In this document: positions 51,951-64,000 of the stretch, in pieces | How the letters are laid out: every line of letters starts with the position of its first letter | Position numbering within the stretch: the first letter of the stretch is position 1 | From: Nemopilema nomurai | Lineage: Eukaryota > Cnidaria > Scyphozoa > Rhizostomeae > Rhizostomatidae | Assembly: GCA_003864495.1 (NCBI GenBank) | Contig: ML133495.1 | Coordinates: 1,708,099-1,772,098, forward strand | Direction of reading: 5' to 3' | Length of the DNA: 64,000 nucleotides | Notes under the pieces: generated by a model | What the model was told of the DNA's origin: nothing | The model's input: the letters and a program-made list of their open reading frames with translations, nothing else | The model's database searches: none | Position numbers and translations under genes: made by a program

Positions 51951-54900
51951 GTGAACCGTCGGATCAAAACACTAAGGCTATAGCCTTGCCATTTAGGCCG
52001 TTTTTGACCATTTTTTTATTTCCTTGATATTGCAGAGACAGAGACCATAACAAGTGGAGTATTTTCATGCAAAGAACACCTTCATACGAGCTTTTTTCCA
52101 GAGTTATGAACGTTTTAAACTTGAACCGTCGATCAAAAACACTAAGGCTATAGCCTTGCCATTTAGGCCGTTTTTGACCATTTTTTTATTTCCTTGATAT
52201 TGGGCAGAGACAGAGACCATAACAAGTGGAGTATTTTCATGCAAAGAACACCTTCATACGAGCTTTATTTCCAGAGTTATGAACGTTTTAAACTGTGAAC
52301 CGTCGGATCAAAAACACTAAGGCTATAGCCTTGCCATTTAGGCCGTTTTTGACCATTTTTTTCATTTCCTTGATATTGGGCAGAGACAGAGACCATAACA
52401 AGTGGAGTATTTTCATGCAAAGAACACCTTCATACGAGCTTATTTCCAGAGTTATGAACGTTTTACTGTGAACCGTCGATCAAAACACTAAGGCTATAGC
52501 CTTGCCATTTAGGCCGTTTTTGACCATTTTTTTATTTCCTTGATATTGGGCAGAGACAGAGACCATAACAAGTGGAGTATTTTCATGCAAAGAAACCTTC
52601 ATACGAGCTTATTTCCAGAGTTATGAACGTTTTAAACTGTGAACCGTCGGATCAAAACACTAAGGCTATAGCCTTGCCATTTAGGCCGTTTTTGACCATT
52701 TTTTTATTTCCTTGATATTGGGCAGAGACAGAGACCATAACAAGTGGAGTATTTTCATGCAAAGAACACCTTCATACGAGCTTTATTTCCAGAGTTATGA
52801 ACGTTTTAAACTGTGAACCGTCGGATCAAAAACACTAAGGCTATAGCCTTGCCATTTAGGCCGTTTTTGACCATTTTTTTCATTTCCTTGATATTGGCAG
52901 AGACAGAGACCATAACAAGTGGAGTATTTTCATGCAAAGAACACCTTCATACGAGCATTTATTTCCAGAGTTATGAACGTTTTAAACTGTGAACCGTCGG
53001 ATCAAAACACTAAGGCTATAGCCTTGCCATTTAGGCCGTTTTTGACCATTTTTTTCATTTCCTTGATATTGGGCAGAGACAGAGACCATAACAAGTGGAG
53101 TATTTTCATGCAAAGAACACCTTCATACGAGCATTTATTTCCAGAGTTATGAACGTTTTAAACTGTGAACCGTCGGATCAAAAACACTAAGGCTATAGCC
53201 TTGCCATTTAGGCCGTTTTTGACCATTTTTTTCATTTCCTTGATATTGGGCAGAGACAGAGACCATAACAAGTGGAGTATTTTCATGCAAAGAACACCTT
53301 CATACGAGCTTTATTTCCAGAGTTATGAACGTTTTAAACTGTGAACCGTCGGATCAAAAACACTAAGGCTATAGCCTTGCCATTTAGGCCGTTTTTGACC
53401 ATTTTTTTCATTTCCTTGATATTGGGCAGAGACAGAGACCATAACAAGTGGAGTATTTTCATGCAAAGAACACCTTCATACGAGCATTTTTCCAGAGTTA
53501 TGAACGTTTTAAACTGTGAACCGTCGGATCAAAACACTAAGGCTATAGCCTTGCCATTTAGGCCGTTTTTGACCATTTTTTTCATTTCCTTGATATTCAG
53601 AGACAGAGACCATAACAAGTGGAGTATTTTCATGCAAAGAACACCTTCATACGAGCTTTTTTCCAGAGTTATGAACGTTTTACTGTGAACCGTCGGATCA
53701 AAAACACTAAGGCTATAGCCTTGCCATTTAGGCCGTTTTTGACCATTTTTTTATTTTTGATATTGGGCAGAGACAGAGACCATAACAAGTGGAGTATTTT
53801 CATGCAAAGAACACCTTCATACGAGCTTATTTCCAGAGTTATGAACGTTTTAAACTGTGAACCGTCGGATCAAAACACTAAGGCTATAGCCTTGCCATTT
53901 AGGCCGTTTTTGACCATTTTTTTTTTCCTTGATATTGGGCAGAGACAGAGACCATAACAAGTGGAGTATTTTCATGCAAAGAACACCTTCATACGAGCTT
54001 ATTTCCAGAGTTATGAACGTTTTAAACTGTGAACCGTCGGATCAAAAACACTAAGGCTATAGCCTTGCCATTTAGGCCGTTTTTGACCATTTTTTTCATT
54101 TCCTTGATATTGGCAGAGACAGAGACCATAACAAGTGGAGTATTTTCATGCAAAGAACACCTTCATACGAGCATTTATTTCCAGAGTTATGAACGTTTTA
54201 AACTGTGAACCGTCGGATCAAAAACACTAAGGCTATAGCCTTGCCATTTAGGCCGTTTTTGACCATTTTTTTCATTTCCTTGATATTGGGCAGAGACAGA
54301 GACCATAACAAGTGGAGTATTTTCATGCAAAGAACACCTTCATACGAGCATTTATTTCCAGAGTTATGAACGTTTTAAACTGTGAACCGTCGGATCAAAA
54401 ACACTAAGGCTATAGCCTTGCCATTTAGGCCGTTTTTGACCATTTTTTTCATTTCCTTGATATTGGGCAGAGACAGAGACCATAACAAGTGGAGTATTTT
54501 CATGCAAAGAACACCTTCATACGAGCATTTATTTCCAGAGTTATGAACGTTTTAAACTGTGAACCGTCGGATCAAAACACTAAGGCTATAGCCTTGCCAT
54601 TTAGGCCGTTTTTGACCATTTTTTTCATTTCCTTGATATTGGGCAGAGACAGAGACCATAACAAGTGGAGTATTTTCATGCAAAGAACACCTTCATACGA
54701 GCATTATTTCCAGAGTTATGAACGTTTTAAACTGTGAACCGTCGGATCAAAACACTAAGGCTATAGCCTTGCCATTTAGGCCGTTTTTGACCATTTTTTT
54801 CATTTCCTTGATATTGGGCAGAGACAGAGACCATAACAAGTGGAGTATTTTCATGCAAAGAACACCTTCATACGAGCTTTATTTCCAGAGTTATGAACGT

Positions 54901-57900
54901 TTTAAACTTTCAACGTCGATCAAAAACACTAAGGCTATAGCCTTGCCATTTAGGCCGTTTTTGACCATTTTTTTATTTCCTTGATATTGGGCAGAGACAG
55001 AGACCATAACAAGTGGAGTATTTTCATGCAAAGAACACCTTCATACGAGCTTTATTTCCAGAGTTATGAACGTTTTAAACTGTGAACCGTCGGATCAAAA
55101 AACTAAGGCTATAGCCTTGCCATTTAGGCCGTTTTTGACCATTTTTTTATTTCCTTGATATTGGGCAGAGACAGAGACCATAACAAGTGGAGTATTTTCA
55201 TGCAAAGAACACCTTCATACGAGCATTTATTTCCAGAGTTATGAACGTTTTAAACTGTGAACCGTCGGAAAAACACTAAGGCTATAGCCTTGCCATTTAG
55301 GCCGTTTTTGACCATTTTTTTATTTCCTTGATATTGGGCAGAGACAGAGACCATAACAAGTGGAGTATTTTCATGCAAAGAACACCTTCATACGAGCATT
55401 TATTTCCAGAGTTATGAACGTTTTAAACTGTGAACCGTCGATCAAAACACTAAGGCTATAGCCTTGCCATTTAGGCCGTTTTTGACCATTTTTTTATTTC
55501 CTTGATATTGGCAGAGACAGAGACCATAACAAGTGGAGTATTTTCATGCAAAGAACACCTTCATACGAGCTTTATTTCCAGAGTTATGAACGTTTTAAAC
55601 TGTGAACCGTCGGATCAAAAACTAAGGCTATAGCCTTGCCATTTAGGCCGTTTTTGACCATTTTTTTCATTTCCTTGATATTGGGCAGAGACAGAGACCA
55701 TAACAAGTGGAGTATTTTCATGCAAAGAACACCTTCATACGAGCATTATTTCCAGAGTTATGAACGTTTTAAACTGTGAACCGTCGGATCAAAAACACTA
55801 AGGCTATAGCCTTGCCATTGCCATTTAGCCGTTTTTTTGACCATTTTTTTCATTTCCTTGATATTGGGCAGAGACAGAGACCATAACAATGGAGTATTTT
55901 CATGCAAAGAACACTTCATACGAGCATTTATTTCCAGAGTTATGAACGTTTTAAACTGTGAACCGTCGGATCAAAACACTAAGGCTATAGCCTTGCCATT
56001 TAGGCCGTTTTTGACCATTTTTTTCATTTCCTTGATATTGGGCAGAGACAGAGACCATAACAAGTGGAGTATTTTCATGCAAAGAACACCTTCATACGAG
56101 CATTTATTTCCAGAGTTATGAACGTTTTAAACTGTGAACCGTCGGATCAAAACACTAAGGTATAGCCTTGCCATTTAGGCCGTTTTTACCATTTTTTTCA
56201 TTTCCTTGATATTGGGCAGAGACAGAGACCATAACAAGTGGAGTATTTTCATGCAAAGAACACCTTCATACGAGCTTATTTCCAGAGTTATGAACGTTTT
56301 AAACTGTGAACCGTCGGATCAAAAACTAAGGCTATAGCCTTGCCATTTAGGCCGTTTTTGACCATTTTTTTCATTTCCTTGATATTGGGCAGAGACAGAG
56401 ACCATAACAAGTGGAGTATTTCATGCAAAGAACACCTTCATACGAGCTTTATTTCCAGAGTTATGAACGTTTTAAACTGTGAACCGTCGATCAAAACACT
56501 AAGGCTATAGCCTTGCCATTTAGGCCGTTTTTGACCATTTTTTTCATTTCCTTGATATTGGGCAGAGACAGAGACCATAACAAGTGGAGTATTTTCATGC
56601 AAAGAACACCTTCATACGAGCTTTATTTCCAGAGTTATGAACGTTTTAAACTGTGAACCGTCGGATCAAAAACACTAAGGCTATAGCCTTGCCATTTAGG
56701 CCGTTTTTGACCATTTTTTTCATTTCCTTGATATTGGGCAGAGACAGAGACCATAACAAGTGGAGTATTTTCATGCAAAGAACACCTTCATACGAGCATT
56801 ATTTCCAGAGTTATGAACGTTTTAAACTGTGAACCGTCGGATCAAAAACACTAAGGCTATAGCCTTGCCATTTAGGCCGTTTTTGACCATTTTTTTCATT
56901 TCCTTGATATTGGGCAGAGACAGAGACCATAACAAGTGGAGTATTTTCATGCAAAGAACACCTTCATACGAGCTTTATTTCCAGAGTTATGAACGTTTTA
57001 AACTGTGAACCGTCGGATCAAAAACACTAAGGCTATAGCCTTGCCATTTAGGCCGTTTTTGACCATTTTTTTCATTTCCTTGATATTCAGAGACAGAGAC
57101 CATAACAAGTGGAGTATTTTCATGCAAAGAACACCTTCATACGAGCTTATTTCCAGAGTTATGAACGTTTTAAACTGTGAACCGTTCAAAAACACTAAGG
57201 CTATAGCCTTGCCATTTAGGCCGTTTTTGACCATTTTTTTATTTCCTTGATATTGGGCAGAGACAGAGACCATAACAAGTGGAGTATTTTCATGCAAAGA
57301 ACACCTTCATACGAGCTTTATTTCCAGAGTTATGAACGTTTTAAACTGTGAACCGTCGGATCAAAACACTAAGGCTATAGCCTTGCCATTTAGGCCGTTT
57401 TTGACCATTTTTTTCATTTCCTTGATATTGGGCAGAGACAGAGACCATAACAAGTGGAGTATTTTCATGCAAAGAACACCTTCATACGAGCTTTATTTCC
57501 AGAGTTATGAACGTTTTAAACTGTGAACCGTCGGATCAAAAACACTAAGGCTATAGCCTTGCCATTTAGGCCGTTTTTGACCATTTTTTTCATTTCCTTG
57601 ATATTGGGCAGAGACAGAGACCATAACAAGTGGAGTATTTTCATGCAAAGAACACCTTCATACGCATTATTTCCAGAGTTATGAACGTTTTAAACTGTGA
57701 ACCGTCGGATCAAAAACACTAAGGCTATAGCCTTGCCATTTAGGCCGTTTTTGACCATTTTTTTCATTTCCTTGATATTGGCAGAGACAGAGACCATAAC
57801 AAGTGGAGTATTTTCATGCAAAGAACACCTTCATACGAGCTTTATTTCCAGAGTTATGAACGTTTTAAACTGTGAACCGTCGGATCAAAAACACTAAGGC

Positions 57901-60900
57901 TATAGCCTTGCCATTTAGGCCGTTTTTGACCATTTTTTTCATTTCCTTGATATTGGGCAGAGACAGAGACCATAACAAGTGGAGTATTTTCATGCAAAGA
58001 ACACCTTCATACGAGCTTATTTCCAGAGTTATGAACGTTTTAAACTGTGAACCGTCGGATCAAAAACACTAAGGCTATAGCCTTGCCATTTAGGCCGTTT
58101 TTGACCATTTTTTTCATTTCCTTGATATTGGGCAGAGACAGAGACCATAACAAGTGGAGTATTTTCATGCAAAGAACACCTTCATACGAGCTTTATTTCC
58201 AGAGTTATGAACGTTTTAAACTGTGAACCGTCGGATCAAAAACACTAAGGCTATAGCCTTGCCATTTAGGCCGTTTTTGACCATTTTTTTTTTTCCTTGA
58301 TATTGGGCAGAGACAGAGACCATAACAAGTGGAGTATTTTCATGCAAAGAACACCTTCATACGAGCTTTATTTCCAGAGTTATGAACGTTTTAAACTGTG
58401 AACCGTCGGATCAAAAACACTAAGGCTATAGCCTTGCCATTTAGGCCGTTTTTGACCATTTTTTTATTTCCTTGATATTGGGCAGAGACAGAGACCATAA
58501 CAAGTGGAGTATTTTCATGCAAAGAACACCTTCATACGAGCTTTATTTCCAGAGTTATGAACGTTTTAAACTGTGAACCGTCGGATCAAAAACACTAAGG
58601 CTATAGCCTTGCCATTTAGGCCGTTTTTGACCATTTTTTTCATTTCCTTGATATTGGGCAGAGACAGAGACCATAACAAGTGGAGTATTTTCATGCAAAG
58701 AACACCTTCATACGAGCTTTATTTCCAGAGTTATGAACGTTTTAAACTGTGAACCGTCGGATCAAAAACACTAAGGCTATAGCCTTGCCATTTAGGCCGT
58801 TTTTGACCATTTTTTTCATTTCCTTGATATTGGGCAGAGACAGAGACCATAACAAGTGGAGTATTTTCATGCAAAGAACACCTTCATACGAGCATTTATT
58901 TCCAGAGTTATGAACGTTTTAAACTGTGAACCGTCGGATCAAAAACTAAGGCTATAGCCTTGCCATTTAGGCCGTTTTTGACCATTTTTTTCATTTCCTT
59001 GATATTGGGCAGAGACAGAGACCATAACAAGTGGAGTATTTTCATGCAAAGAACACCTTCATACGAGCTTTATTTCCAGAGTTATGAACGTTTTAAACTG
59101 TGAACCGTCGGATCAAAACACTAAGGCTATAGCCTTGCCATTTAGGCCGTTTTTGACCATTTTTTTCATTTCCTTGATATTGGGCAGAGACAGAGACCAT
59201 AACAAGTGGAGTATTTTCATGCAAAGAACACCTTCATACGAGCTTTATTTCCAGAGTTATGAACGTTTTAAACTGTGAACCGTCGGATCAAAAACACTAA
59301 GGCTATAGCCTTGCCATTTAGGCCGTTTTTGACCATTTTTTTCATTTCCTTGATATTGGGCAGAGACAGAGACCATAACAAGTGGAGTATTTTCATGCAA
59401 AGAACACCTTCATACGAGCTTTATTTCCAGAGTTATGAACGTTTTAAACTGTGAACCGTCGGATCAAAAACACTAAGGCTATAGCCTTGCCATTTAGGCC
59501 GTTTTTGACCATTTTTTTCATTTCCTTGATATTGGGCAGAGACAGAGACCATAACAAGTGGAGTATTTTCATGCAAAGAACACCTTCATACGAGCTTTAT
59601 TTCCAGAGTTATGAACGTTTTAAACTGTGAACCGTCGGATCAAAAACACTAAGGCTATAGCCTTGCCATTTAGGCCGTTTTTGACCATTTTTTTATTTCC
59701 TTGATATTGGGCAGAGACAGAGACCATAACAAGTGGAGTATTTTCATGCAAAGAACACCTTCATACGAGCTTTATTTCCAGAGTTATGAACGTTTTAAAC
59801 TGTGAACCGTCGGATCAAAACACTAAGGCTATAGCCTTGCCATTTAGGCCGTTTTTGACCATTTTTTTCATTTCCTTGATATTGGGCAGAGACAGAGACC
59901 ATAACAAGTGGAGTATTTTCATGCAAAGAACACCTTCATACGAGCTTTATTTCCAGAGTTATGAACGTTTTAAACTGTGAACCGTCGGATCAAAAACTAA
60001 GGCTATAGCCTTGCCATTTAGGCCGTTTTTGACCATTTTTTTCATTTCCTTGATATTGGGCAGAGACAGAGACCATAACAAGTGGAGTATTTTCATGCAA
60101 AGAACACCTTCATACGAGCTTATTTCCAGAGTTATGAACGTTTTAAACTGTGAACCGTCGGATCAAAACACTAAGGCTATAGCCTTGCCATTTAGGCCGT
60201 TTTTGACCATTTTTTTTATTTCCTTGATATTGCAGAGACAGAGACCATAACAAGTGGAGTATTTTCATGCAAAGAACACCTTCATACGAGCTTTATTTCC
60301 AGAGTTATGAACGTTTTAAACTGTGAACCGTCGGATCAAAACACTAAGGCTATAGCCTTGCCATTTAGGCCGTTTTTGACCATTTTTTTATTTCCTTGAT
60401 ATTGGGCAGAGACAGAGACCATAACAAGTGGAGTATTTTCATGCAAAGAACACCTTCATACGAGCTTTTTCCAGAGTTATGAACGTTTTAAACTGTGAAC
60501 CGTCGGATCAAAAACACTAAGGCTATAGCCTTGCCATTTAGGCCGTTTTTGACCATTTTTTTCATTTCCTTGATATTGGGCAGAGACAGAGACCATAACA
60601 AGTGGAGTATTTTCATGCAAAGAACACCTTCATACGAGCTTTATTTCCAGAGTTATGAACGTTTTAAACTGTGAACCGTCGGATCAAAACACTAAGGCTA
60701 TAGCCTTGCCATTTAGGCCGTTTTTGACCATTTTTTTCATTTCCTTGATATTGGGCAGAGACAGAGACCATAACAAGTGGAGTATTTTCATGCAAAGAAC
60801 ACCTTCATACGAGCTTTATTTCCAGAGTTATGAACGTTTTAAACTGTGAACCGTCGGATCAAAACACTAAGGCTATAGCCTTGCCATTTAGGCCGTTTTT

Positions 60901-63900
60901 GACCATTTTTTCATTTCCTTGATATTGGGCAGAGACAGAGACCATAACAAGTGGAGTATTTTCATGCAAAGAACACCTTCATACGAGCTTTATTTCCAGA
61001 GTTATGAACGTTTTAAACTGTGAACCGTCGGATCAAAAACACTAAGGCTATAGCCTTGCCATTTAGGCCGTTTTTGACCATTTTTTTCATTTCCTTGATA
61101 TTGGGCAGAGACAGAGACCATAACAAGTGGAGTATTTTCATGCAAAGAACACCTTCATACGAGCTTATTTCCAGAGTTATGAACGTTTTAAACTGTGAAC
61201 CGTCGGATCAAAAACACTAAGGCTATAGCCTTGCCATTTAGGCCGTTTTTGACCATTTTTTTCATTTCCTTGATATTGGGCAGAGACAGAGACCATAACA
61301 AGTGGAGTATTTTCATGCAAAGAACACCTTCATACGAGCTTTATTTCCAGAGTTATGAACGTTTTAAACTGTGAACCGTCGGATCAAAACACTAAGGCTA
61401 TAGCCTTGCCATTTAGGCCGTTTTTGACCATTTTTTTCATTTCCTTGATATTGGGCAGAGACAGAGACCATAACAAGTGGAGTATTTTCATGCAAAGAAC
61501 ACCTTCATACGAGCTTTATTTCCAGAGTTATGAACGTTTTAAACTGTGAACCGTCGGATCAAAAACTAAGGCTATAGCCTTGCCATTTAGGCCGTTTTTG
61601 ACCATTTTTTTCATTTCCTTGATATTGGGCAGAGACAGAGACCATAACAAGTGGAGTATTTTCATGCAAAGAACACCTTCATACGAGCTTTATTTCCAGA
61701 GTTATGAACGTTTTAAACTGTGAACCGTCGATCAAAACACTAAGGCTATAGCCTTGCCATTTAGGCCGTTTTTGACCATTTTTTTCATTTCCTTGATATT
61801 GGGCAGAGACAGAGACCATAACAAGTGGAGTATTTTCATGCAAAGAACACCTTCATACGAGCATTTATTTCCAGAGTTATGAACGTTTTAAACTGTGAAC
61901 CGTCGGATCAAAAACTAAGGCTATAGCCTTGCCATTTAGGCCGTTTTTGACCATTTTTTTCATTTCCTTGATATTGGGCAGAGACAGAGACCATAACAAG
62001 TGGAGTATTTTCATGCAAAGAACACCTTCATACGAGCATTATTTCCAGAGTTATGAACGTTTTAAACTGTGAACCGTCGGATCAAAAACTAAGGCTATAG
62101 CCTTGCCATTTAGGCCGTTTTTGACCATTTTTTTATTTCCTTGATATTGGCAGAGACAGAGACCATAACAAGTGGAGTATTTTCATGCAAAGAACACCTT
62201 CATACGAGCTTTATTTCCAGAGTTATGAACGTTTTAAACTGTGAACCGTCGGATCAAAACACTAAGGCTATAGCCTTGCCATTTAGGCCGTTTTTGACCA
62301 TTTTTTTATTTCCTTGATATTGGGCAGAGACAGAGACCATAACAAGTGGAGTATTTTCATGCAAAGAACACCTTCATACGAGCTTTATTTCCAGAGTTAT
62401 GAACGTTTTAAACTGTGAACCGTCGGATCAAAAACACTAAGGCTATAGCCTTGCCATTTAGGCCGTTTTTGACCATTTTTTTCATTTCCTTGATATTGGG
62501 CAGAGACAGAGACCATAACAAGTGGAGTATTTTCATGCAAAGAACACCTTCATACGAGCTTATTTCCAGAGTTATGAACGTTTTAAACTGTGAACCGTCG
62601 GATCAAAAACACTAAGGCTATAGCCTTGCCATTTAGGCCGTTTTTGACCATTTTTTTCATTTCCTTGATATTGGGCAGAGACAGAGACCATAACAAGTGG
62701 AGTATTTTCATGCAAAGAACACCTTCATACGAGCTTATTTCCAGAGTTATGAACGTTTTAAACTGTGAACCGTCGGTCAAAACACTAAGGCTATAGCCTT
62801 GCCATTTAGGCCGTTTTTGACCATTTTTTTCATTTCCTTGATATTGGGCAGAGACAGAGACCATAACAAGTGGAGTATTTTCATGCAAAGAACACCTTCA
62901 TACGAGCATTATTTCCAGAGTTATGAACGTTTTAAACTGTGAACCGTCGATCAAAAACTAAGGCTATAGCCTTGCCATTTAGGCCGTTTTTGACCATTTT
63001 TTTCATTTCCTTGATATTGGGCAGAGACAGAGACCATAACAAGTGGAGTATTTTCATGCAAAGAACACCTTCATACGAGCTTATTTCCAGAGTTATGAAC
63101 GTTTTAAACTGTGAACCGTCGATCAAAACACTAAGGCTATAGCCTTGCCATTTAGGCCGTTTTTGACCATTTTTTTCATTTCCTTGATATTGGGCAGAGA
63201 CAGAGACCATAACAAGTGGAGTATTTTCATGCAAAGAACACCTTCATACGAGCTTATTTCCAGAGTTATGAACGTTTTAAACTGTGAACCGTCGGATCAA
63301 AAACACTAAGGCTATAGCCTTGCCATTTAGGCCGTTTTTGACCATTTTTTTCATTTCCTTGATATTGGGCAGAGACAGAGACCATAACAAGTGGAGTATT
63401 TTCATGCAAAGAACACCTTCATACGAGCTTTATTTCCAGAGTTATGAACGTTTTAAACTGTGAACCGTCGGATCAAAAACACTAAGGCTATAGCCTTGCC
63501 ATTTAGGCCGTTTTTGACCATTTTTTTCATTTCCTTGATATTGGGCAGAGACAGAGACCATAACAAGTGGAGTATTTTCATGCAAAGAACACCTTCATAC
63601 GAGCTTTATTTCCAGAGTTATGAACGTTTTAAACTGTGAACCGTCGGATCAAAAACTAAGGCTATAGCCTTGCCATTTAGGCCGTTTTTGACCATTTTTT
63701 TCATTTCCTTGATATTGCAGAGACAGAGACCATAACAAGTGGAGTATTTTCATGCAAAGAACACCTTCATACGAGCTTTATTTCAGAGTTATGAACGTTT
63801 TAAACTGTGAACCGTCGGATCAAAACACTAAGGCTATAGCCTTGCCATTTAGGCCGTTTTTGACCATTTTTTTATTTCCTTGATATTGGGCAGAGACAGA

Positions 63901-64000
63901 GACCATAACAAGTGGAGTATTTTCATGCAAAGAACACCTTCATACGAGCTTATTTCCAGAGTTATGAACGTTTTAAACTGTGAACCGTCGGATCAAAACA
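51951..64000. repeat. Homogenised interior of the satellite array
   Basis: About 68 near-identical monomers. Almost all differences are losses or gains of one to three bases at four places: the A-run after GGATC, the T-run before CATTTCC, the GGG of ATTGGGCAG, and GAGCTTTATTTCC (variants GAGCTTATT, GAGCATTTATT, GAGCATTATT). Real substitutions are rare; an exception lies near 54,908. Confidence 0.85.

Larger units (their letters stand above)
48838..64000. repeat. Satellite DNA: ~176-bp monomer in a head-to-tail array, ~86 copies, cut by the window end
   Basis: The same unit repeats without interruption to the last base. Successive CCGTCGG landmarks at 63289 and 63465 are 176 bp apart, and this spacing, minus small deletions, holds throughout. 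Each monomer carries, in order: CCGTCGGATC, AAGGCTATAGCCTT (a perfect 14-bp palindrome), CCATTTAGGCC, a T-run, TTGATATTGGGCAGAGACAG, GTGGAGTATTTTCATGC and GAGTTATGAACG. All copies point the same way. The unit is nucleosome-sized, as in many centromeric or heterochromatic satellites, though location cannot be told from the window. The first ~18 copies, to about 51,950, differ by many substitutions. Later copies differ almost only by short indels. Open frames through the array on both strands are by-products of repetition, not genes. Confidence 0.98.

Noticed and set aside
52919..63234. Many open frames of 60-115 codons through the array on both strands, with recurring peptides such as FRPFLTIFFISLILGRDRDH
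   Set aside because: They are translations of the satellite monomer. The same peptide recurs only because the DNA repeats; 176 is not a multiple of three and indels break the frames at random. There is no codon-level constraint or gene context.
48838..64000. Regular repeats that could suggest a CRISPR array
   Set aside because: The repeated unit is the whole 176-bp monomer with no unique spacers, in an animal genome with no cas genes.

Overview
The window is animal nuclear DNA. All four recognisable genes are metazoan: three are split by GT-AG introns into 6 to 13 coding exons and one is a single open frame. Coding regions are sparse, the background is AT-rich, and a large satellite array fills the right-hand quarter. 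The compact introns (mostly 0.3-2 kb) and the sequence distance from vertebrate proteins suggest a non-vertebrate animal. A cnidarian such as a coral or anemone is my best guess, but that is inference and not proven here. No bacterial, viral or CRISPR features were seen. || Layout: (1) 1-18.1 kb is a gene-poor stretch with no convincing coding exon, only small repeats and palindromes. (2) 18,289-26,841 (+) is a QRICH2/C16orf96-like DUF4795 coiled-coil protein in 8 exons. (3) 27,397-28,320 (-) is QPRT, quinolinate phosphoribosyltransferase, in one exon. (4) 28,520-38,311 (+) is OS9, the ER lectin of ER-associated degradation, in 13 exons. It is head-to-head with QPRT, with 199 bp between the start codons. 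(5) 40,066-47,418 (+) is SPMIP4 (C7orf31), a sperm axoneme microtubule inner protein, with two alternative first coding exons that resemble each other. (6) About 48,838 to the window end is a tandem array of a ~176-bp satellite, roughly 86 copies, continuing past the edge. || Two genes serve cilia or sperm flagella (QRICH2-like, SPMIP4). They flank an unrelated pair, NAD synthesis (QPRT) and glycoprotein quality control (OS9), that probably shares one bidirectional promoter. The exon models were assembled by hand from splice sites, phase and recognised family motifs. Each reconstructed CDS has a length divisible by three and ends in a stop (892, 307, 814 and 544 residues), which supports the models. 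Untranslated exons and transcription start sites cannot be placed from sequence alone. || I found no undescribed multi-gene system. The most interesting points are the duplicated alternative first exons of SPMIP4, the intronless QPRT sharing a promoter with OS9, and the satellite, with a perfect dyad in its consensus and a sharp change from diverged to homogenised copies.
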